The position numbers and the translations under genes were made by a program. Of a DNA stretch of 64,000 nucleotides, positions 12,871 to 21,110 are shown piece by piece. The first letter of the stretch is position 1; each line of letters opens with the position of its first letter. The notes below the pieces were generated by a model. The model saw nothing but the letters and a program-made list of their open reading frames with translations. It did no database searches and was not told where the DNA came from. Source of the DNA: Sinohyriopsis cumingii (taxonomy: Eukaryota; Mollusca; Bivalvia; Unionida; Unionidae); contig CM068839.1 in NCBI GenBank assembly GCA_028554795.2, forward strand, positions 43,087,117 through 43,151,116, read 5' to 3'.

Positions 12871-12886
12871 GGGGTCAATGGCAATA

Positions 12887-14741
12887 CAGTGCAACCCCAC
12901 TATAATGTGAATTTGAATATAACACGGTCGTGGCATGGCTCCCGAAATTTCGTATATCCATTCGCACGTGAAAAAATATTTTTTGTTCAAAGTATTTGAA
13001 ATAGTGAATAAAAAATGTATTATCATTATGGGGAAGAGATCGCATATGAATTCAAAATTAATATGGTCGTGGCGAAGTTCCTGAAATTTTAAATACATGT
13101 ATGTGTATATTTGTTGGGAGAAATAGTGTGTAAAACGTTTATTATCATTTTGGGAAAGAGTTCGCATATGAATTTTAATATAATACAATCGTGGCGTAGC
13201 TTCTGAAATTTAACAATATCACCAGGTTCTTGAAGTGTTATGCCAAAAATAAACATTATCGGAAATGTTACTTATTACTGGTCCATGAGTAAAGTCAGTA
13301 AGTCGTCTTTGTGATTGTCTTCAGTTAATTCTGTATACAATTGTTGCTCAAACAATAGACAACATGTGTTTCTTCTTTAACTGCATACACAAACAAGCAG
13401 CAGACAATGCAGTAGTTGATAAAATATTCTCACAATTTAATAAACTTCAAAAACAAAAGCTTCCAACATGTTTGCTGGGCTTGGCGGTGTTATTAGACGC
13501 AATCAGTTGATCAGTAAATAATGTCTGCTTTATTAGCTGGAAATTGAAATGGCATGAAAATGTACATGCATTCAGCTTTAAAAAATTTTTTTTAAAAGTG
13601 ACTCGTGACCACTACAGGCCTACTGCACTTAGTTCTCAGGTTTTACATGTGTATAGGGTTTACTTATGAACTCGTTATTAATTTCCTATTTTTTTATAAA
13701 AATATTTTGCCGTTATGGAAAAGCAAGTTCACAAACACAATTCATTCTCTGCCCTTTGCACAAAAAATTTGTTATCATTTTGGGGAAGAGATCATGTATG
13801 AATTCGAGCATAATACGATATATAATATGATCGTGGCGTGGTTCCTGAAATTTTAAATACATGTATATTTTTCTCGTACCTGGAAAAATACTTTTTTAAA
13901 AGTACGAGAAATAGTGTGTAATACGTTTATTATCATTTTGGGGAAGAGTTCGAGTATGAATTCGAATATAATACGATCGTGGCTTGGCTTCTGAAATTTA
14001 ACAATTTCACCAGGTTCTTGAAGTGTTATGCCAAAATAAACATTACTGGAAATGTTACTTGTTACTGATCAATGAGTAAAGCCAGTAAGTCATCTTTGTC
14101 ATTGTCTTCAAGCATTAATTAATGGAAATTTGCAATGGATAAATGTACACAGAAATGCAGATTAGAAAATTTTAGCAGTATGAAATTTGTACAGACGCCG
14201 TTCATAAACCCTTGAACGTAATGAACCGTACATGTGCTTCGTCTTTCTTAACCTAATTTTGCTGTTAATTTTTCCCAATGAATTCAGACACATAATGATG
14301 TGTGACAAAATTAATGAATAGTTTAAAAATGTATGCAATTTTTGCAATGTAATTACATATTTTATGGATTAATTTCAAGCACTGACGGTACAATATCAGA
14401 TGGCAAGTAAACGGTGTTGATACTTTGTTCATGCTATATATTAGACGCTGAATTCAGATACAATGATCTGGGGAAAAAATATTGAATATTGTAAATCTGT
14501 GTGCAATTTTTCAATGGAAGAACATGCATTATAGATGAACTGAATGCCACGATGGCACGATAGTAAATGGTGTTGATACCCTATTCATCATATACATTAG
14601 ACATGAATACACATATATGTGCCAATGAGTTGTTCTCCGAAAAAAGTAAAATACTATAAAACCCTGCATTAACGCGACCCCGATATTAACGCGATCCAAT
14701 TTTTTGGACCCCAGTTATCGCGTTATAACGGGGTTCCACTG
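12887..14741. mobile_element. pogo/Tc1-mariner-like non-autonomous element (or two nested ends)
   Basis: The left end CAGTGCAACCCCACTATAATG and right end (reverse complement) CAGTGGAACCCCGTTATAACG are similar inverted repeats, each flanked by TA, the usual target of this superfamily. A block with 'tatcattttggggaagagttcg', 'tcgtggc.tggcttctgaaattt' and 'caccaggttcttgaagtgttatgcc' occurs at about 13140-13330 and again at 13920-14110, with a partial copy near 13775-13870. No transposase is seen. The last 90 bp are an 'aacgcg'-rich palindrome of different sequence, so the two ends may belong to related but separate insertions. Confidence 0.55.
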
Positions 14742-15042
14742 TATATTGTTTGTTCTACTTCTTGACAGAGCAGAAAAAAAGGTATAATTCATTGTGTGTA
14801 ATCAATAACTGATATATGCAACATCATATTTTTCACAACCCTCTCTTACAATGGTATAAAGAGTACAGTTCATGTCAATAACAATGTTTCACTTTACCCT
14901 CATTTGCACTTCAGAGACTCCCAACTTTTTAATTTGACACCCCCCCCCCATTTTGATACCAAAGTGTATTTTGTACTCAGTCTGACCGCCAGTTTTGACA
15001 CTAAGAGATTTGTTACTCTCAGTCTTGCACTCCTAGGGGATA

Positions 15043-15450
15043 CACTGAATAACAATGATGTCAAGGCAGGTTGACCTAACTGATGTGAACATCTATTATA
15101 CATGTCAATAATAATGATGTCAAGGCAGGCTGACCTAACTGATGTAAACACCGTTATACATGTCAATAATAATGATGTCAAGGCAGGTTGACCTAACTGA
15201 TGTAAACACCATTATACATGTCAATAATAATGATGTCAAGGCAGGTTGACCTAATTGATGTAAACACCGTTATACATGTCAATAATAATGATGTCAAGGC
15301 AGGTTGACCTAACTGATGTGAACATCTATTATACATGTCAATAATAATGATGTCAAGGCAGGCTGACCGAACTGATGTGAACATCTGTTAATACATGTCA
15401 ATAATAATGATGTCAAGGCAGGCTGACCCAAAAGATGTGAACAGCTGTTA
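15043..15450. repeat. 58-bp minisatellite, about seven units
   Basis: The unit contains 'aataatgatgtcaaggcagg' and 'tgacctaactgatgt.aaca', with starts spaced 58 bp (for example 15101 and 15159). The units differ by few bases. The array stops about 20 bp before the target duplication of the Polinton-like element. Confidence 0.95.
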
Positions 15451-15466
15451 TGCATGGCATAAATCT

Positions 15467-15471
15467 CAATG
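15467..15471. repeat. Target-site duplication CAATG, left
   Basis: CAATG lies immediately outside the left terminal repeat and is repeated at 26031-26035. Polintons usually make 6-bp duplications; five bases match here. Confidence 0.7.
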
Positions 15472-15707
15472 AGCAACAGAGAGACTGAGCCCACCAACTA
15501 TTCCGTCCAACAGAACCCTCTATCCAGAACACTTTTGATAGAGGGTCTTATTTCACAAAATAAACCCTCTATTCAGAAAACTACGATAAATAAACCTTCT
15601 CTGCTGACTAGAAGAGTTATTTCATGAAAAATAACTAACTATAAAAATACTTCTTGACTCCGGGGTCTACTAGACGAAACACTTGGTGGCCTAGTCTCTC
15701 TGCTGCT
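15472..15707 (+). repeat. Left terminal inverted repeat (236 bp)
   Basis: It matches the reverse complement of 25795-26030 at 231 of 236 positions with no gaps. The outermost bases (AGCAACAGAGAGACT) and innermost bases (AGTCTCTCTGCTGCT) are themselves inverted copies of each other, extending imperfectly to about 48 bp, so the arm is an interrupted palindrome. An inner pair 'accctctat'/'atagagggt' adds a further small stem. Confidence 0.95.
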
Positions 15708-15781
15708 ATTGATTTAAAAATTCTAGGATTTCTGCTGTGAATTAAAAATTTAAATTACCAGGATACGTTTCCCCGGTCATC

Positions 15782-16213
15782 TTGAGAAAATTTATCATTG
15801 ATATCATCGATGAATACTTCAATGACATACTTGACCAGTACAAGCGAATATTGCCATCGCCAACTATCCTCAGATATGACAATTCCACAGCGAGCGATGG
15901 CAGACATATTTCTCCGGGAATCGTAAATATCACTGATGTCGTCGCGGTCAATCTTGTGTGTGACGTAATCGATGGCAGTCACAACATAGACACAACAGTA
16001 TCAAATCAAGCCCAGCAAGGGTTTATACTATATTCATTTACTCCTAAAGAACCACCTGGGTTTTTGATTGTACAAGAGCCAATCAATCCAGTATTTCTGC
16101 AGTGTTTAAATCCAATGCTGACAAGGATGAATTTTAAAGTCACTGACCAACAGGGTAGACTTTTGGACTTGAGAAATGAAACTATTAGTATTAATTTGCT
16201 GGTGAAATCGTGA
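15782..16213 (+). CDS. Polinton-like element: possible capsid-related (penton-like) protein piece
   Basis: An open stretch of 143 residues. The C-terminal part 'FKVTDQQGRLLDLRNETISI' has the ring of the last beta strands of small jelly-roll structural proteins of Polinton-like elements (a 'TDxxGxxxDLxGE' pattern). This is recall of a motif, not an alignment. The protein is short for a capsid component, so it is best read as a relic. An unrelated element protein is the alternative. Confidence 0.35.
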   Translation: MRKFIIDIIDEYFNDILDQYKRILPSPTILRYDNSTASDGRHISPGIVNITDVVAVNLVCDVIDGSHNIDTTVSNQAQQGFILYSFTPKEPPGFLIVQEPINPVFLQCLNPMLTRMNFKVTDQQGRLLDLRNETISINLLVKS

Positions 16214-16266
16214 AACGATTTTCAAGTCCTGAAACGATTTTCAATTAATAATATCATATCATATTA

Positions 16267-16569
16267 ATGTCCCAAAAATCTTTGACTTACAAGAAATGCA
16301 AAGCGTTTCCGAGAAATTCGAAGAATTACCAGAAGTATGATGATGATGATAAAAATCTCTCTGACAGTGATTTTATTGTTAGTGATGAAGATGTCTCTGA
16401 CAGTGATTTTATTGTTAGTGATGAAGATGTCTCTGACAGTGATTTTATTGTTAGTGATGAAGATGTCTCTGACAGTGATTTTATTGTTAGTGACAGTGAC
16501 GACGATGATGGCACTGTTGGTAACATCACCATCAATGACAGCACTGTCACAATAAATTATATTAAATGA
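16267..16569 (+). CDS. Polinton-like element: acidic Ser/Asp repeat protein
   Basis: A 100-residue open frame with a basic N-terminus (KSLTYKKCKAFPRNSKNYQKY) followed by about four copies of the 12-residue unit 'VSDSDFIVSDED', encoded by 36-bp tandem repeats, and a short acidic tail. No known domain. The same repeat keeps other frames open, so coding status rests on the start codon and the order of the small genes. It overlaps the next frame by four bases (ATGA), as in tightly packed viral genes. Confidence 0.4.
   Translation: MSQKSLTYKKCKAFPRNSKNYQKYDDDDKNLSDSDFIVSDEDVSDSDFIVSDEDVSDSDFIVSDEDVSDSDFIVSDSDDDDGTVGNITINDSTVTINYIK
16377..16494 (+). repeat. 36-bp tandem repeat within the acidic protein
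   Basis: The unit 'gtctctgacagtgatttta' plus 'ttgttagtgatgaagat' recurs about 3.3 times with almost no changes. Being in frame, it lengthens the Ser-Asp tract without disrupting it. Confidence 0.9.
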
Positions 16570-16850
16570 TAAAAAAAAAATATAGCATGTATCAGCATGT
16601 GAAATGTTCCATATACAACAAACAAACACTTGAAGAATATATCAAAAAATTATTCAGTGGAACGTCGTCGATTTCATCAATGATGAAATTAGGTGAAGTT
16701 AAAATAGTTATTGATAAATACGGTAATGATGATTTTTTACTGACAGAATCGCAGTTGAAACAACTACAAGAAAATCATATCATAGCGATCACGTTTTCCA
16801 GACCAAATCATGAATTATGCTCACTCATGTATTTCACGGGATCATCTTGA
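16566..16850 (+). CDS. Polinton-like element: unknown 94-residue protein
   Basis: The ATG overlaps the stop of the preceding frame (ATGA), suggesting co-expression. It contains a Lys/Ser-rich start and a mixed alpha/beta-looking middle (EVKIVIDKYGNDDFLLTESQ). I do not recognise the family. Confidence 0.4.
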   Translation: MIKKKYSMYQHVKCSIYNKQTLEEYIKKLFSGTSSISSMMKLGEVKIVIDKYGNDDFLLTESQLKQLQENHIIAITFSRPNHELCSLMYFTGSS

Positions 16851-17039
16851 TAAGATACTGCAGTGAAAACACAAGCATGGAAATGCGGAGCATTTCCAAA
16901 AATCCTAAAGGATTTTCACTGACAGCGTCCTTGACTTTGTCAACGGGGGAAAAATCACAGAAATCGGACGATTTCACGATAATTTTACTTTTTGTGCAGT
17001 AAAAATATTTGAAAATTCTAAAGAATTTTTACTTTATAT

Positions 17040-17660
17040 ATATTTTTTACAACACTGACAATTTCACTGATTTTGATAGGGTATCAGCTAGTGAAAACCA
17101 GAGAAATTGTCCAAGTTGCTAAACCTGATAGGGTATTTGCTAGTAAAAATCAGAGAAAATGTCCAAGTTGCTGATTTTGATAGGGTATTTGCAAGTAAAA
17201 ACCAATGAAATTGTCCAAGTTGCTGATTTTGATAGGGTATTTGCTAGTAAAAACCAGAGAGATCGGACAATTGCATAATTTTATAATAATAATTTTCTGC
17301 AACACTGCCAATTTCACTGGTTTTCATAGGGTATTTGCTAGTAAAAACCAGAAAATTCAGATAATTGCATAATTTACGCAGTAAAAAAAAAGTAATATTT
17401 GAAAATTCTAAAGAATTTTTACTTTATATATATTTTTTACAACACTGACAATTTTACTGATTTTGATAGGGTATTTGCTAGTAAAAACCAACGAAATTGT
17501 CAACGTTGCTAATCCTGATAGGGTAATTGCTAGTAAAAACCAGAGAAATTGTCCAAGTTGCTACCGCTGAAATGGTATCAGCTAGTAAAAACCAACGAAA
17601 TTGTCCAAATTGCTAATCCTGATAGGGTATTTGCTAGTAAAAACCAACGAAATCGGACAA
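17040..17660. repeat. About 51-bp tandem repeats in the element
   Basis: The unit centres on 'gatagggtatttgctagtaa' followed by 'aaaccagagaaattgtccaa' and 'gttgctgatttt'. Seven to nine copies are spread over 600 bp with small insertions; a longer stretch, 'gaaaattctaaagaattttt' through 'atttttacaacactgacaat', also recurs (17012 and 17400). The array is non-coding and lies where the rightward and leftward small-gene groups meet. Confidence 0.85.
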
Positions 17661-17726
17661 TTGCATAATTTACACAGTAAAAAAAAATAACTTTTTTTTT
17701 ACTGTGTAAGTTATGCAATTGTCCGA
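17660..17726. terminator. Long hairpin between convergent gene groups
   Basis: Arms of about 33 bp (CGGACAATTGCATAA..ACACAGT plus A run; then T run plus ACTGTGTAA..TTGTCCG) pair with a single internal mismatch and almost no loop. It lies between the rightward frames ending at 16850 and the leftward frame ending at 17783. Its placement fits a transcription terminator or RNA-stability hairpin, but it could equally be a recombination product of the neighbouring repeats. Confidence 0.55.
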
Positions 17727-17782
17727 AAGTAATTTTTTTTACTTTTGATTTCACTTCCAAGTATTTGACTTCAATGACGAAA

Positions 17783-18205
17783 TCAAGGTGAGGTATTTAC
17801 TTCCTCGTCAGTGACGAAGTCAGCGGACATACAATGCTTCAATTTTCGGATGCGATTATTTATTATCTTTTTAGTTTCATACTCGGCTGCCAATGCCAGC
17901 CTGATCTTTTCAATTGCACGAGACAATGGAACAAATTCATTTATTTGTGCTTCTTCTACGCTGGCCAGTGATTTATACAAATTATTTTGAATCATCTTTA
18001 TGAATCGATATTGAGCAGGAAGAATATAACGTCCTGTGCATTTAGATTCATATAATGATTCAAAATCAGACAGAATTGTTTCAGGATTTAGTGATAAATT
18101 AAATCCTTGTTTTTCTAATTTTTTAATAGCATCAATCACATTATTGATATTTTCGTGATTCATATTTATATATATTTTTATATATTTAAAATAAAAAAAC
18201 ATCAC
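17783..18205 (-). CDS. Polinton-like element: unknown helical protein
   Basis: An open stretch of 140 residues. A second Met at residue 15 (MNHENINNVIDAIKKLE) is the more natural start, since the first 14 residues are translated from a TATA-rich leader. The protein looks mainly alpha-helical with charged heptad-like stretches (AIEKIRLALAAEYETKKIINNRIRKLKH). No family recognised. Confidence 0.45.
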   Translation of the reverse strand: MMFFYFKYIKIYINMNHENINNVIDAIKKLEKQGFNLSLNPETILSDFESLYESKCTGRYILPAQYRFIKMIQNNLYKSLASVEEAQINEFVPLSRAIEKIRLALAAEYETKKIINNRIRKLKHCMSADFVTDEEVNTSP

Positions 18206-18713
18206 ATCTCCTTGAGCCTCTAGCTTATCATATGATATAGCGGAAACACGACCCCCATATGAGCTCCTAAACTGTCAAATAACAGTCTAGAAAGCCCAGA
18301 GGGTGTGTTTGCGAACGACGAGACATTCCCCATTTAGCTTACCATTTGATATGCTAGCAAGGTTCATATAGGGACAACACATAACTTATCCTAGGGACGG
18401 TACAAACATATAACTTAATTCTAACTTATCTTAAGACGGCACAAACACATAGTATTTACAATATTTACAGTAGAAGCATATTTACAGCAGTTGTATTTAC
18501 AATATTTACAGTAGAAGCATATTTACAGCAGTTGTATTTACAATTATATAACTTATCCTAGGACGGTACAAACATATAGTATTTACAATATTTACAGTAG
18601 AAGCATATTTACAGCAGTAGAAGCATATTTACAGCAGTAGAAGCATATTTACAGCAGTTGTATTTACAATATTTACAATAGGGACAGTACAAACATATAG
18701 ACAACACAGACAG
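18206..18713. repeat. Non-coding spacer with about 40-bp repeats in the element
   Basis: 'atatttacagcag' with 'tagaagcat' or 'ttgtatttacaatatttaca' recurs six or more times between 18455 and 18680, and 'aacttatcctagggacggtacaaacatata' occurs about three times. No frame is supported here. Confidence 0.7.
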
Positions 18714-18733
18714 ATGCGGGGTTATATTCTATG

Positions 18734-18836
18734 TCCAACGAAGTTGCACCCCCACCCCCAAAATCAATCCCGTTGGGTGGTAAAAGACCCACCCCTGAAC
18801 GGGGCGATAACGGAGAAAGTTGTGCAACTTCGTTGG
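18734..18836. repeat. Cruciform-forming inverted repeat in the element
   Basis: CCAACGAAGTTGCAC and GTGCAACTTCGTTGG are exact reverse complements about 70 bp apart, and a nested pair 'CCCGTT'/'AACGGG' with 'GGGTGGT'/'ACCCACC' lies between them. It could be a structured RNA or a decayed internal terminus. The open frame across it (18714-18977) was not called. Confidence 0.6.
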
Positions 18837-19281
18837 GTTTCAAAAACCCCATATATTATTAGGACGATATTATATATAAACCGACTGATACCTGGAAGTT
18901 CAGAAATAGCTCAGCGTGATTTGTTTAAAACGTTTTTTCTTAAATATGATCGTGTGAAAAATACAGATGAACCATAAACCCGAACAAGTGCAATAAAATA
19001 GTGATATTGTCTGTAAAAAAAAAGATAAATACGCGTTTGTCCCTGACAAAGTCAGGGATAAAATCATTCTTGCGCTGTCACCTTGATAAAATCAAGGGGA
19101 AATAAAGGGAAGTTATTTACTTCCTTGTGCAGAAAACCGTCTGCTGTTACCTGTAAAGTGTTATAGCGCGCTGTCATCCTTGATGCTGTCAAGGTGACAA
19201 GGGGGAAATAATTGCATCATTGACTTTCACGCAGTCGCTGTAGAGTTATCTCCATTTGGAAAATCCTTGGATTATAGTAAA

Positions 19282-19770
19282 TTACCTAACAATTTTCTGC
19301 TTATTATATGTTTTTGACAACGCGGATTTATATATTTTTTCTGCGACTTTTCGTGCTGAAGCCACACAAATACCAAAATACTTCGCAGCTGCATATATTG
19401 AATGAAATATTATTTCTTCATTCGTATCTAAATTTATAGATATAACTCTCCTGGCGATCTTATTACCACGACCAGTGTTTCCGAATTGACAGTTCTCGCT
19501 CTGCGTCACAGCTCTCAGATTGGATAAATTATTATTAAGTTTCTGTCCATCAATGTGATCAATTACAAGACCATCTTTGATCTCTCCAAAGAAACACTCG
19601 TACACGACCCTGTGATTATAATAGTTTTTGCCCCCAGAAACCCTAAATCGGAGATAACCAGCATTATTAACAACACCAACTGGTTTTTTCAATCTACAGT
19701 GTCTCACTATTCCCTCGCGAGATGCTTCATAATTCTTAATGGTTGGATGTCGGACAAATTCTTGATTCAT
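19282..19770 (-). CDS. HNH homing-type endonuclease with NUMOD elements (in the Polinton-like element)
   Basis: 162 residues. The N-terminus (about 8-25, 'IKNYEASREGIVRH') resembles NUMOD4. The HNH core follows: H53 in NHRVVYECF, the D71-H72 pair in VIDHIDG and N83 in NNLSNLR. The C-terminus (about 106-145, 'RRVISINLDTNEEIIF..AAAKYFG') resembles a NUMOD1/intron-encoded DNA-binding helix module. This order is typical of free-standing phage and giant-virus homing endonucleases, which nick DNA and spread their own gene. It sits as its own minus-strand unit, which fits a selfish passenger or a viral nuclease. Confidence 0.8.
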   Translation of the reverse strand: MNQEFVRHPTIKNYEASREGIVRHCRLKKPVGVVNNAGYLRFRVSGGKNYYNHRVVYECFFGEIKDGLVIDHIDGQKLNNNLSNLRAVTQSENCQFGNTGRGNKIARRVISINLDTNEEIIFHSIYAAAKYFGICVASARKVAEKIYKSALSKTYNKQKIVR

Positions 19771-19852
19771 TTATACTTTATGTATTTGTCTAATTTATAA
19801 TTTGTCTGAAAACTTAGTTATATAATCACTCTCAGATTTCAGCGCATTTCCA

Positions 19853-20077
19853 TTATTTTATTTTATTGTAATATCGCTTGAGTTCATGGTATCGTTTCCC
19901 CCCACATCCCACATATAATTGTGTTTTACCCCTGACACCAATGCCACATTGCAGGAATGGGATAGGTCCTGTGCTTCCTCGTTTGATGCTTTGTATATGT
20001 TCACCGCAGAATTCCTTCCTGCAGGGCTTACCACAGACTGTTACGGATCCAACTTTTAACCACGTGCAGTTATTCAT
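19853..20077 (-). CDS. Small Cys-rich zinc-ribbon-like protein of the element
   Basis: 74 residues with Cys at CTWLKVGSVTVCGKPCRKEFC and again at CGIGVRGKTQLYVGCGG, with His nearby. The two clusters suggest one or two zinc sites. I recall similar tiny Cys-rich proteins in other invertebrate Polinton-like elements; function unknown. The gene diverges from the plus-strand frame at 20123 across a TATA-rich spacer. Confidence 0.55.
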   Translation of the reverse strand: MNNCTWLKVGSVTVCGKPCRKEFCGEHIQSIKRGSTGPIPFLQCGIGVRGKTQLYVGCGGKRYHELKRYYNKIK

Positions 20078-20122
20078 TGTATATATAATATTTCTTATTT
20101 AAATATTTGTCTTAAATATAAT
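20078..20122. promoter_or_regulatory. Divergent AT-rich promoter region (inferred)
   Basis: A 45-bp spacer between the start of the minus-strand Cys-rich gene and the plus-strand frame at 20123 is almost entirely A/T with TATATA and TAAATAT motifs. Inferred from position only. Confidence 0.35.
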
Positions 20123-20356
20123 ATGAAGGGTTTATTTGGCGCTGGGAGATTCGATCTTGACAGGCTAAACAGAGACTCACGACGGTGGAATCTAACTGAT
20201 CTATTTAACATTATCAGGGATGCCAAAAAAGAATTCCGCGACGACGGCGCTTCTCATGTATGGTCGTCATTTAAAATTATCCGCGATATTGACGAAATCA
20301 TCGATGACAGCATCGATGTTGACGAAGTCATCGATGCTACAATGACTGATGCCTGA
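20123..20356 (+). CDS. Polinton-like element: unknown 77-residue acidic protein
   Basis: Starts MKGLFGAGRFDLDRLNRDSR and ends with Asp/Ile-rich repeats (DEIIDDSIDVDEVIDATMTDA). It opens the rightward replication gene group. No family recognised. Confidence 0.35.
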   Translation: MKGLFGAGRFDLDRLNRDSRRWNLTDLFNIIRDAKKEFRDDGASHVWSSFKIIRDIDEIIDDSIDVDEVIDATMTDA

Positions 20357-20648
20357 GCAAAAACAATTATTGATTATCTATTTGATATTCATCAAAGCGA
20401 TGAACACAGTAAGAAATATTTTATCAGAATAAAATTTATCGTCAACGTTGAAGACGATGAATGGATTATCCGTGACAAACTCGACCCTGTTCTTGCTAAC
20501 GGAAAGACCATTCTGTTAAGTAGTGGTTGTAAACCAGGAATGCTGACCGGGATTGATAAACCATATTACGCTCGAGCGTATCCTGTAACCGCAGTCGTTT
20601 ATGGAATCTATCTGTTAAAAAAAAACAAAAATTGATAAACTCGCCCCG

Positions 20649-21044
20649 ATGAAGACGTCATTTGTGCTGAATTGTGTAGCCAAGCGAGTAATGGAACATT
20701 TTAGAAACGCAAAACGAGGAAACGGTTTAACCGATCTGCGATGTGAAAAAATAACAGCATGGGCCGAGCAAGTCAAGGATACTGGGGCAACAATAAATGA
20801 TGTTGCTGTGCTATCAAGTAAATTAAAATTTTCAATAACAGTAAAAACACTAACCGGGGAAATATTATATAATTCCAAACATTATAAAAAGTCAGGATCA
20901 CTGATTGAAATTATTGATCATAACTCTCATGCCTGGACTGATGCAGTTACAATATTTCCACGAGATCGTGTTGTCAAACTTTATTCCGGAAACATATTTG
21001 ATGTTATTTACACACTGAGTAAAACCGACCCTGTGTCAGTGTAG
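20649..21044 (+). CDS. Polinton-like element: PolB N-terminal-like part
   Basis: 131 residues. The segment 'LIEIIDHNSHAWTDAVTIFPRD' resembles the N-terminal region of protein-primed polymerases in invertebrate and fungal mobile elements, as I recall it. It lies just upstream of the palm-containing frame. Confidence 0.4.
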   Translation: MKTSFVLNCVAKRVMEHFRNAKRGNGLTDLRCEKITAWAEQVKDTGATINDVAVLSSKLKFSITVKTLTGEILYNSKHYKKSGSLIEIIDHNSHAWTDAVTIFPRDRVVKLYSGNIFDVIYTLSKTDPVSV

Positions 21045-21110
21045 TTATTTAAGAGTTCCGAAGATTCCGAGTATGATCAATTTGTAAAACCCAAAGGGGA
21101 ATTAAACCGG

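Noticed and set aside
16264-16629. Antisense frame with repeated 'ITNNKITVRDIF'
   Set aside because: Shadow of the 36-bp repeat in the plus-strand acidic frame.
18714-18977. 87-codon frame in the Polinton-like element
   Set aside because: It runs through a nested inverted repeat, has no motif and unlike composition.
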